This document shows positions 1 through 5,274 of a stretch of 5,274 bases of DNA, in pieces. The position numbers were made by a program, and so were the translations under genes. The notes beneath the pieces are model-generated. The model was not told the origin of the DNA and did not search any database. It saw only the letters and a program-made list of their open reading frames with translations. Position 1 is the stretch's first letter, and each line of letters starts with the position of its first letter. The stretch is from assembly GCA_021850505.1 (NCBI GenBank), contig JAJZLW010000050.1, positions 1-5,274 on the forward strand. Reading direction: 5' to 3'. This stretch comes from Thermoplasmata archaeon. Lineage in GTDB: Archaea; Thermoplasmatota; Thermoplasmata; Thermoplasmatales; Thermoplasmataceae.

Positions 1-609
1 AACCTGACGGGACCTTTCATAAGGCTTGAACATGTATTCTTCCCGACAAAGGAAACAATGTCAGTCACATCGGGTGAAACGTCTTTTCTTACCATGTATT
101 CAATCAACGGTTCCTTCAAGATTGAATCTTCTGATGCGCAAAAGATCCTAACCAAAACAGGGGTTGCAGAAGTTTTACTGAATGAAAATAGAACAGTCAG
201 GATCACCCCCGTAGGCGAGGATAAAAATAGCGATATGATTGCATTCTGGACCAGGACGGATGATCAAATAGAAAACAGAGAAATCAGGGTTGTGGGGCCA
301 ACTGACATTCCGAATTATGAGGAGGATGGGATAGTGGAGAGACGGATTTCTGGACAGTGGTCTGCTCTCGGAGATGTTGACCATGCATCTGCTTCCCTCC
401 TGTTTTTCAGAGAGCACGCATCAGTATCATCAAGCAAACCGCCTGGAAGATCTATAATTCTGGTATTGGAAGGTTGGATCAAGACTGATGAGGGTCCTGT
501 AATGAAAGATCAGCTTCTAATACCTGAAAAGACTGGCACTATTGATTGCCGCAAGGGTACAACCATCTTATTTCTGAGATCATCAGGCGATCATAATGCA
601 ATTACCTGA
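1..609 (+). CDS. Unidentified protein, cupin-like beta-rich fold (5'-partial)
   Basis: I do not recognise this gene. The reading frame is open from the first base of the window, giving at least 202 residues, so the true start is probably upstream. An internal ATG at 58, with AAAGGA four bases before it, would give 183 residues and cannot be excluded, but the residues before it ([19 protein letters not shown]) look like normal protein. The chain is rich in short beta-strand-like stretches separated by glycine or charged turns. The C-terminal part (about residues 149-194: [31 protein letters not shown]) resembles the last strands of a cupin barrel, as in phosphomannose-isomerase-type proteins. 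The N-terminal half has a similar rhythm, so a two-cupin protein is possible. The metal-binding histidine pattern of typical cupins is not visible. There is no signal peptide or membrane segment in the visible part. The stop overlaps the convergent hutU stop by 8 bases. The coding call is fairly sure; the fold is a guess. Confidence 0.6.
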   Translation, partial: NLTGPFIRLEHVFFPTKETMSVTSGETSFLTMYSINGSFKIESSDAQKILTKTGVAEVLLNENRTVRITPVGEDKNSDMIAFWTRTDDQIENREIRVVGPTDIPNYEEDGIVERRISGQWSALGDVDHASASLLFFREHASVSSSKPPGRSIILVLEGWIKTDEGPVMKDQLLIPEKTGTIDCRKGTTILFLRSSGDHNAIT

Positions 610-2260
610 AATAAGGGGCCTTGAATTTTACACCTCTTGAGATGAGGTCCACCGATTTCTTGTAGCCGGCATCAGCATGTCTGATTACTCCCAGACCGGG
701 ATCTGCATTGAGCACCCTTGAAATCTTCTCAGCTGCCTCTTTTGAGCCGTCAGCAACCAGTACGAAACCTGCATGGATTGCATTTCCTATGCCTGTGCCA
801 CCCCCATGATGGAAGGATACCCAGCTGGCCCCGCTTATTGCATTGAGAAGAACATTCAGGACGGGCCAATCCGCTATTGCATCACTTCCGTCAAGCATTG
901 CTTCGGTTTCCCTGAAAGGCGAGGCGACTGATCCAGTATCATGATGATCCCGCCCAATCGCCACAGGCGCCTCTAGTGTTCCATCAGCAACCATATCGTT
1001 GATCATCAGGCCTATTCTCTCTCTCTGGCCATATTTCGCATAGCATATCCTGGCTGGCAGGCCCTGGAAGTGAACGTTTTCCTTGGCGAGTTTGATCCAC
1101 TTGACGAGGTGCCTGTCTTCGTCAGCCATCTCTTTGATTATCCTGTCATCTATTGAAAATATATCATCCGGGTTCCCAGAAAGAGCAACCCACCTGAACG
1201 GGCCGGAACCGATGGAAAACAGATCGCGGATGTATGCAGGGACGTAACCATGTATTTTAAAAGCGTCTCTATAGCCTGCTTCCAGCGCCCTTGTACGCAG
1301 GTTGTTCCCATAATCAAATACCTTTGCTCCATTTTCCATCATCTGAACCATTGCAGCGGTCTCTTTTGCAATTGAACTATAGACGCTTTTCCTGTAACCA
1401 TCGATGTCCTTTCTCCTGAAAGTTTCGGCACTTTCAACCGTATAACCCTCTGGTATGTACCCAATATCAATATCATGTGCGGCAGTCTGATCTGATACAA
1501 TATCCGGTACTATCCCCCTTTTATTGATTTCTGGATAGACCTGAGCCGCGTTAGCCTCTATGGCGATCGACTTTGCTTTTCCACTAGAGATAAGCTCATC
1601 CTTTATTCTCAATGCTTCATCGAGACTGCTGGCTTTCAGATCAAGATAATGATCGTGCAATCTTCTCTCTATCTTGACAGGATTAACTTCCACAATTATT
1701 GATACAGCCGAATTCAGCTTAGCTGCAAGCGGTTGTGCACCCCCCATCTCCCCAAGGCCGGATGATAGGAACCACTTTCCCTTGAGATCGTCTGATTTAA
1801 ATTCAAGCCTTGCAAGGCTTGCCAGCGTTTCATAAGTACCCTGGAGAATTCCCTGAGTTCCTATATAAATCCAGCTTCCGGCAGTCATCTGCCCGAACAT
1901 GGTGAGACCTTTCCGCTCAAGCTCCCAGAAATTGTCATCAGTAGCCCATCTCGGGACGATCTGCGCATTTGAAATCAGCACTCTGGGTGCGTCCCTAGTG
2001 GTTCTAAATATTCCAACTGGTTTACCAGATTGTATAAGAAGGGTTTCGTCTGATTCAAGTTCCTTCAGTGATTTAACTATTTTATCAAATGCTTCCCAGT
2101 TCCTGGCTGCCTTGCCGCGCCCCCCGTAAACAATAAGATTTGCGGGATCCATTGCAACTTCAGGATCCAGGTTGTTCATGAGGAGCCTTAGTGCCGCTTC
2201 CTGAGCCCAGCCATTTGTATTTAATTTACTGCCCCTGGGTGCATGTATCTCTTTTATCAT
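602..2260 (-). CDS. hutU: Urocanate hydratase (urocanase)
   Basis: This cytosolic enzyme converts urocanate and water to 4-imidazolone-5-propionate, the second step of histidine degradation, using tightly bound NAD+ as an electrophile. The 552-residue length is normal for the family. The N-terminus ([37 protein letters not shown]) and the run [24 protein letters not shown] (residues 122-145) are hallmark urocanase sequence. The NAD-binding glycine loop is [14 protein letters not shown] (167-180). [11 protein letters not shown] (401-411) carries Cys406, which aligns with the conserved cysteine known as Cys410 in Pseudomonas putida. [19 protein letters not shown] (437-455) and [16 protein letters not shown] (483-498) complete the active site. 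Two segments differ from the usual bacterial form: Glu171 in the glycine loop, and [11 protein letters not shown] where GVGMGYSQHAG-like sequence is usual. The ATG at 2260 fits family N-termini. No Shine-Dalgarno sequence precedes it. It lies 20 bases after purA on the same strand. Identity is certain; no other hut gene is in the window. Confidence 0.97.
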   Translation of the reverse strand: MIKEIHAPRGSKLNTNGWAQEAALRLLMNNLDPEVAMDPANLIVYGGRGKAARNWEAFDKIVKSLKELESDETLLIQSGKPVGIFRTTRDAPRVLISNAQIVPRWATDDNFWELERKGLTMFGQMTAGSWIYIGTQGILQGTYETLASLARLEFKSDDLKGKWFLSSGLGEMGGAQPLAAKLNSAVSIIVEVNPVKIERRLHDHYLDLKASSLDEALRIKDELISSGKAKSIAIEANAAQVYPEINKRGIVPDIVSDQTAAHDIDIGYIPEGYTVESAETFRRKDIDGYRKSVYSSIAKETAAMVQMMENGAKVFDYGNNLRTRALEAGYRDAFKIHGYVPAYIRDLFSIGSGPFRWVALSGNPDDIFSIDDRIIKEMADEDRHLVKWIKLAKENVHFQGLPARICYAKYGQRERIGLMINDMVADGTLEAPVAIGRDHHDTGSVASPFRETEAMLDGSDAIADWPVLNVLLNAISGASWVSFHHGGGTGIGNAIHAGFVLVADGSKEAAEKISRVLNADPGLGVIRHADAGYKKSVDLISRGVKFKAPYFR

Positions 2261-2281
2261 GATTGAATATACTTTTCAATC
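2261..2281. repeat. Perfect inverted repeat in the purA-hutU gap (possible operator)
   Basis: GATTGAA and TTCAATC form perfect 7-base arms around the 7-base spacer TATACTT. The repeat fills the 20-base gap between purA and hutU and ends one base before the hutU ATG, directly downstream of the candidate TATA box. Its position suits a repressor-binding site on DNA. In a purA-hutU transcript it could also form a small, weak AT-rich hairpin next to the start codon. The repeat is seen directly; the function is inferred. Confidence 0.5.
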
Positions 2282-3621
2282 TAAATAATTTGATCAACGG
2301 TACCAACTGAAGGGGTACCGCGATCAAGTGTCATGTCCCTTCTTGAACCAAATGAGATGATTTTCACCGGTACACCGAGAAACTGCTCAATCCTGGATAT
2401 ATACCTTCTAAGTTCAAACGGGAATCCTGCTATCGATTTACGTTTAACATCCTCTATAATTGATTCCGTGATCTCACCCCAGGGTTCTGCCTGCTCATAT
2501 TCGACTTTAACTTTTTCAAGTGCCCTGAAATCAGATGGAAATGACTCCAGTGGATTTCCATCAAGTGTGTACGAGATCCCTATGTTTATCGAACTCAGCT
2601 TTCCAAGTGTATCTATCTTTGTCAGGGAAATTGAATCCGCGTCGTTTATCATTATTGAATACTTTAATGCGGGGATGTCCAGCCAGCCGACCCTTCTTGG
2701 CCTTCCTGTCGTAGTACCGTATTCTGAACCAAGTTGTCTCAGGAATTCCGCATTTTTTCCCTTTATTTCGGTTGGGAAAGGACCGTTACCGACTTTCGAG
2801 ACATATGCCTTTGCAACACCTATTACCTCCCTGACCTTTCTGAACGAGAAACCGGAATCATTTGTTATGGCACCTGCTACTGTGTTTGATGAAGTAACAT
2901 ATGGATATATCCCAAAATCTATGTCCAGTAAGGCACCATGTGCCCCTTCAAACATAATGTTTTTGCCCTCAGAATAATATTTTTGGATTGAGTTGCATGT
3001 GTCTTTCAAATAGGGCTTAAGTATCTTTCCACTTTCATGTAATTTTAATACCATGTCGTCGAGTCTTGATTCATAGATGAACTCGGATCCTTCAATAAGA
3101 GATTGCTTCATTCGTGTGACGAGCAGCATCTTTTCTTTCAGAATTACAGGATCCAGTAAATCAGCCATTCTCAATCCGGTTCGACCGTACTTGTCCTCAT
3201 ATGTCGGTCCTATCCCCTGGGCAGTTGTACCAATTCGAAGGGCTTTCCTTGCATCCTCCTCCGCCAGGTCAAGATACTTGTGCAGATCTGTCACGACGGA
3301 CGCATGCTCGCTCACCTCTATCTTGATTTTTGGGTTTAACTCCTTTAACCTTTTAATCTCATCATTTAGGGCAATTGGATCAATAACCATTCCATTGGTG
3401 AGTATCACCACTTGAGACTGAAGCGCGCCGGAAGGTATCAGATGGAACTTGAAGGTTCCTGTCTCTGTCACAACAGTATGTCCAGCATTTCCACCTCCAT
3501 TGTATCGTATGACGACATCATGTTTTGCAGAAAGATAATCAGTGACTTTTCCCTTCCCTTCGTCACCAAATTGAAGGCCAACTACAACTGAAACCAACTG
3601 ATTATTTTTTTTTACTGTCAT
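2281..3621 (-). CDS. purA: Adenylosuccinate synthetase
   Basis: This enzyme catalyses IMP + aspartate + GTP to adenylosuccinate + GDP + phosphate, the first committed step from IMP to AMP. It is normally a cytosolic homodimer. The 446 residues match the long form typical of bacteria, not the shorter (about 340-residue) form of some archaea. The GTP/phosphate loop is GLQFGDEGKGK (15-25), with catalytic Asp20 and His48 in GNAGHT (E. coli Asp13 and His41). The IMP switch region GTTAQGIGPTYEDKYGRTG (131-149) matches the second family signature exactly. YPYVTSSNT (239-247), GRPRRVGWLD (306-315) and LTKID (333-337) follow in normal order. Oddities are Phe for Trp in the first signature (QFGDEGKG), His228 where FEGAQG normally has Gln, and GSRR (425-428) where the guanine-binding GPDR is usual. 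The start is supported by GGTGA four bases upstream. It probably heads a purA-hutU transcript. Identity is certain. Confidence 0.97.
   Translation of the reverse strand: MTVKKNNQLVSVVVGLQFGDEGKGKVTDYLSAKHDVVIRYNGGGNAGHTVVTETGTFKFHLIPSGALQSQVVILTNGMVIDPIALNDEIKRLKELNPKIKIEVSEHASVVTDLHKYLDLAEEDARKALRIGTTAQGIGPTYEDKYGRTGLRMADLLDPVILKEKMLLVTRMKQSLIEGSEFIYESRLDDMVLKLHESGKILKPYLKDTCNSIQKYYSEGKNIMFEGAHGALLDIDFGIYPYVTSSNTVAGAITNDSGFSFRKVREVIGVAKAYVSKVGNGPFPTEIKGKNAEFLRQLGSEYGTTTGRPRRVGWLDIPALKYSIMINDADSISLTKIDTLGKLSSINIGISYTLDGNPLESFPSDFRALEKVKVEYEQAEPWGEITESIIEDVKRKSIAGFPFELRRYISRIEQFLGVPVKIISFGSRRDMTLDRGTPSVGTVDQII
2282..2291 (-). promoter_or_regulatory. Candidate internal promoter (TATA box) of hutU
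   Basis: On the minus strand AAATTATTTA overlaps the last codons and stop of purA. Its centre is 27 bases before the hutU ATG, the spacing expected if transcription begins at or next to the ATG, giving a leaderless mRNA. The lack of any Shine-Dalgarno sequence before hutU fits this reading. The alternative is that hutU is only read through from purA. Confidence 0.4.
2298..2320 (-). repeat. Perfect 7-bp hairpin at the 3' end of purA
   Basis: CGGTACC and GGTACCG pair perfectly around a 9-base loop. The stem is GC-richer than its surroundings and lies in the last codons of purA (residues about 434-441). On the mRNA it is followed by an A/U-rich stretch without a solid U-run, so it is a weak terminator candidate at best. 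It could act as an attenuator or a processing/stability element between purA and hutU, or it may be a chance product of the codons for Gly-Thr-Pro and Val-Gly-Thr. Confidence 0.35.
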
Positions 3622-3625
3622 GTTT

Positions 3626-3630
3626 TCACC
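3626..3630 (-). promoter_or_regulatory. Ribosome-binding site of purA
   Basis: On the minus strand GGTGA is followed by AAAC and the purA ATG at 3621. GGTGA is complementary to the end of 16S rRNA (anti-Shine-Dalgarno), and the spacing is short but workable. It implies that purA has a 5' leader, unlike hutU, which has no such site. Confidence 0.65.
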
Positions 3631-3653
3631 GTTTGGAGATACAGGACAGTAAA

Positions 3654-3673
3654 TAATTTATTACATTAAATTA
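3654..3673. repeat. AT-rich inverted repeat in the purA/icd intergenic region
   Basis: TAATTTA and TAAATTA are perfect 7-base arms with a 6-base spacer. The repeat overlaps the candidate purA TATA box, so it could be an operator. With only A and T in the arms, chance occurrence in an AT-rich promoter region is quite possible. The rest of the 167-base intergenic region shows no RNA gene or small ORF that I can support. Confidence 0.25.
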
Positions 3674-3679
3674 CTTTGC
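3665..3679 (-). promoter_or_regulatory. Candidate archaeal promoter (BRE/TATA) of purA
   Basis: On the minus strand GCAAAG followed by TAATTTAAT looks like a purine-rich BRE next to a TATA box. A start site about 25 bases downstream would fall near 3643, giving a leader of some 20 bases that contains the GGTGA site. A second AT-rich box at 3651-3663 is an alternative but would put the start almost on top of the ribosome-binding site. This is inferred from spacing and composition only, and it assumes an archaeal host. Confidence 0.4.
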
Positions 3680-3703
3680 AGTTCTCCGTTTCCTCAAATA
3701 GTT

Positions 3704-3730
3704 GTAATTATAAGCAAAGATGGTTTTTAT
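3704..3730 (+). promoter_or_regulatory. Candidate promoter region of icd
   Basis: Two TATA-like boxes lie here: TAATTATAA (3705-3713) and TTTTTAT (3724-3730), the latter preceded by the purine-rich GCAAAGATGG. Start sites about 25 bases downstream would fall near 3735 or 3752, leaving leaders of roughly 55 or 37 bases that include the GGAGG site. I cannot choose between them from sequence alone. Confidence 0.3.
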
Positions 3731-3778
3731 CATCCTCCTTCATAACACGAAAAACTAATCATATTACTTGACATATCT

Positions 3779-3783
3779 GGAGG
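3779..3783 (+). promoter_or_regulatory. Ribosome-binding site of icd (decides the start)
   Basis: GGAGG is a full Shine-Dalgarno core followed by ATAAC and then the ATG at 3789. Because it lies within the upstream in-frame extension that begins at the TTG at 3768, it argues that translation starts at 3789 and that the seven extra residues are not made. Confidence 0.85.
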
Positions 3784-3788
3784 ATAAC

Positions 3789-5006
3789 ATGTCTTACATA
3801 GAGGTTAAAGACGGATCTAAGCTAGCTGTGCCTTCAAACCCGACAATCGGATACATTGAGGGGGACGGCATAGGCGCAGATATCTCAAAAACTACGATTC
3901 AGGTAATTAATGCGGCATTGGAAACTGCTTATAGAGATGAACGGTCAATAGAATGGAAAAAAATCCTGGCTGGCGACGAAGCTATGGAATCAACCGGAAA
4001 ACATTTACCGCAGGAATCGCTCGACGAATTGAAACAATGTATTGTTGCTTTAAAGGGGCCGCTCACGACACCTATCGGTGAGGGTTTCAGAAGTTTGAAT
4101 GTCACATTAAGGCAGTATTTTGATCTTTATGCTAATATAAGACCGGTCAGATATTTCCCGGGGGTACCATCACCCGTAGTTGCTCCGGAGAAGGTTAACA
4201 TGGTTATTTTCAGGGAGAATACTGAGGATGTCTATTCCGGTATTGAATGGAGATATGACAGTCCTGAGGCTAAGAAGCTCAGGGGATTTTTGAACACTGA
4301 ATTTGGCGTTAAATTGACGGATGATACTGGAATAGGAATAAAGCCAATAGGTCGCTTCAAGTCAACAAGACTGGTTAGGAAGGCTCTGCAGTTCGCGGTT
4401 GAGAACAACAGGAAGAGTGTTACCCTCGTTCATAAAGGAAACATCATGAAGTTTACCGAAGGGGCTTTCAAGGAGTGGGGATATCAGGTAGCTGAAAGTG
4501 AATTTAAATCCAAAATAGTGCGGGAGGAGGATTATCTCAGGGATCCCGCTGCCTATAAAGACAAGATTGTGGTAAAAGATCGCATAACTGATAACATGTT
4601 CCAGCAGGTGCTTACCAGAACAGACGAATACGATGTGATTGCTACAACAAATCTGAATGGTGATTATCTTTCCGATGCGATTGCTGCCCAGGTTGGTGGC
4701 ATCGGTCTCGCTCCTGGCGGAAACGTTGGTGATATACATGCGATTTTCGAGGCAGTTCATGGAACGGCTCCAAAATATGCCGGTATGGATGTCGCCAATC
4801 CAACATCCCTCATACTTTCAGGCTCAATGATGCTGACTTACATCGGGTGGAAAGAGGCATCTGATATACTTGAAAGGGCCATAATGGAATCCTACAAAGA
4901 CAGGAAAGTTACTCAGGACGTTGCCAGATTAATGAATATAAAGCCACTTAAATGCTCAGAATTTGGTCTGGAAGTCATGAAAAGGATGACAAGACCTCAG
5001 GAGTAA
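3789..5006 (+). CDS. icd: NADP-dependent isocitrate dehydrogenase
   Basis: This cytosolic enzyme oxidatively decarboxylates isocitrate to 2-oxoglutarate, making NADPH in the citric acid cycle. From the ATG at 3789 it is 405 residues, close to the E. coli-type homodimeric enzyme. The frame extends to a TTG at 3768, but GGAGG at 3779-3783 sits inside that extension, five bases before the ATG, so the ATG is preferred. Substrate residues are intact: GFRSLNVTLRQ (99-109, Ser102 and Arg108), Arg118, Arg142 in FRENTEDVYSG, Tyr149, and Lys216 in LVHKGNIMKFTEGAFK. Metal ligands are Asp268, Asp292 and Asp296 (NLNGDYLSDA). HGTAPKYAG (324-332) carries Lys329 and Tyr330, the residues that favour NADP over NAD (E. 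coli Lys344 and Tyr345). Arg380 matches Arg395, but the position of Tyr391 is Gln376. Ser102 aligns with the serine phosphorylated in E. coli; no kinase is seen here. It is divergent from purA and overlaps the next gene tail to tail by 10 bases. Identity and start are firm. Confidence 0.96.
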   Translation: MSYIEVKDGSKLAVPSNPTIGYIEGDGIGADISKTTIQVINAALETAYRDERSIEWKKILAGDEAMESTGKHLPQESLDELKQCIVALKGPLTTPIGEGFRSLNVTLRQYFDLYANIRPVRYFPGVPSPVVAPEKVNMVIFRENTEDVYSGIEWRYDSPEAKKLRGFLNTEFGVKLTDDTGIGIKPIGRFKSTRLVRKALQFAVENNRKSVTLVHKGNIMKFTEGAFKEWGYQVAESEFKSKIVREEDYLRDPAAYKDKIVVKDRITDNMFQQVLTRTDEYDVIATTNLNGDYLSDAIAAQVGGIGLAPGGNVGDIHAIFEAVHGTAPKYAGMDVANPTSLILSGSMMLTYIGWKEASDILERAIMESYKDRKVTQDVARLMNIKPLKCSEFGLEVMKRMTRPQE

Positions 5007-5274
5007 AGCAGCCCACTGAAATTTGTGGACATGAATTGTGTCAATGATCTGACCCACCTGACGGGGAGGCTGTTCACTGCCAGATTTGTTATGCTTTCCT
5101 CGGTACCGGTTGGGAATCCATTTACCGTCAACAGTGATGTTTTAACTGAAGAAATTTCATGCTGGATAAGATCTGCGTCTGATGTCCAGACAGACGAATA
5201 CATTCGGTTTTGTGATTTAGCCTGCAGCGCAAGGGCATCTTCCAGTGACTTTACCTCATGCATTGATAAGACGG
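4997..5274 (-). CDS. C-terminal part of a probable aldehyde dehydrogenase (5'-partial)
   Basis: The frame is open to the right edge, so only about the last 91 residues are visible. The fragment starts VLSMHEVKSLEDALALQ and continues with YSSVWTSDADLIQHEISSVKTSLLTVNGFPTG. This resembles the late part of the aldehyde dehydrogenase catalytic/oligomerisation region, where family members read roughly P-V-L-x-V-x-x-x-x-(S/D)-x-D-E-A-L, then Y-x-x-x-V-(W/F)-(T/S)-x-D, then a V-N motif. The tail VRWVRSLTQFMSTN fits the final segment, where many members have an R-x-x-T-Q-like motif. The catalytic Cys and Glu would lie in the unseen N-terminal part, so substrate and activity cannot be judged. The Met at 5261-5263 is most likely internal. 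The gene is convergent with icd and the two stop codons overlap. Aldehyde dehydrogenase membership is a recognition from a short fragment and only moderately sure; that it is coding is likelier. Confidence 0.55.
   Translation of the reverse strand, partial: VLSMHEVKSLEDALALQAKSQNRMYSSVWTSDADLIQHEISSVKTSLLTVNGFPTGTEESITNLAVNSLPVRWVRSLTQFMSTNFSGLLYS

Noticed and set aside
175..417. Short open frame on the minus strand opposite the left-edge gene
   Set aside because: The plus-strand frame is longer, open to the edge and more protein-like.
1899..2129. Short open frame on the plus strand opposite hutU
   Set aside because: It is antisense to conserved hutU sequence, short and Ser-rich, with no motif.
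2333..2977. 214-codon open frame on the plus strand opposite purA
   Set aside because: It is fully antisense to a certain purA, its product is Ser/Pro/Ile-rich low-information sequence with no motif, and no ribosome-binding site is evident. It is a codon-bias shadow.
3077..3415. 112-codon open frame on the plus strand opposite the purA 5' half
   Set aside because: It is antisense to conserved purA sequence and its Ser/Arg/Ile-rich translation has no recognisable features.
3605..3613. Plus-strand T9 run considered as an archaeal U-run terminator
   Set aside because: It lies inside purA near its start, and no plus-strand gene ends upstream of it, so it has no transcript to terminate.
3768..3788. 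TTG start extending Icd by seven residues
   Set aside because: The GGAGG ribosome-binding site for the ATG at 3789 lies inside this extension, and no comparable site precedes the TTG.
3622..3788. Riboswitch or small RNA in the divergent purA/icd region
   Set aside because: The region is only 167 bases, AT-rich, with no convincing multi-stem structure or known aptamer motif that I could see by eye.
4362..4760. 132-codon open frame on the minus strand opposite icd
   Set aside because: It is antisense to the most conserved part of icd, and its translation has no family resemblance.

Overview
The window holds five protein-coding genes and no RNA genes, mobile elements or CRISPR arrays. It most resembles a chromosomal core-metabolism segment of an archaeon, perhaps of the Thermoplasmata. 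The clues are AT-rich TATA/BRE-like boxes about 25-30 bases before likely transcript starts, GGAGG/GGTGA ribosome-binding sites on some genes and none on another, and frequent AGA/AGG arginine and ATA isoleucine codons. The taxonomic call is an inference from style and gene content; no marker gene is present to prove it.

Layout from left to right. Positions 1-609 (+) are the 3' part of an unidentified gene, open to the left edge, with a beta-rich, cupin-like look. It runs tail to tail into hutU (602-2260, -), overlapping it by 8 bases. hutU lies 20 bases downstream of purA (2281-3621, -), and the two probably share a transcript. The purA-hutU junction carries two perfect 7-bp inverted repeats and a TATA-like box, so hutU may also have its own, possibly leaderless, regulated promoter. 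A divergent AT-rich intergenic region (3622-3788) separates purA from icd (3789-5006, +; start corrected to an ATG behind a strong GGAGG). icd overlaps by 10 bases, tail to tail, with the 3' end of a probable aldehyde dehydrogenase gene (4997 to the right edge, -).

Functionally, PurA makes adenylosuccinate from IMP, aspartate and GTP. HutU carries out the second step of histidine breakdown, which leads towards glutamate. Icd makes 2-oxoglutarate and NADPH. Histidine breakdown and Icd meet at the glutamate/2-oxoglutarate node, and histidine breakdown also touches purine metabolism through one-carbon units, but no other hut gene is visible.

I found no clearly new biological system. The best leads are the operator-like repeat in front of hutU and several substitutions at normally conserved ligand-contact positions in PurA, Icd and HutU.
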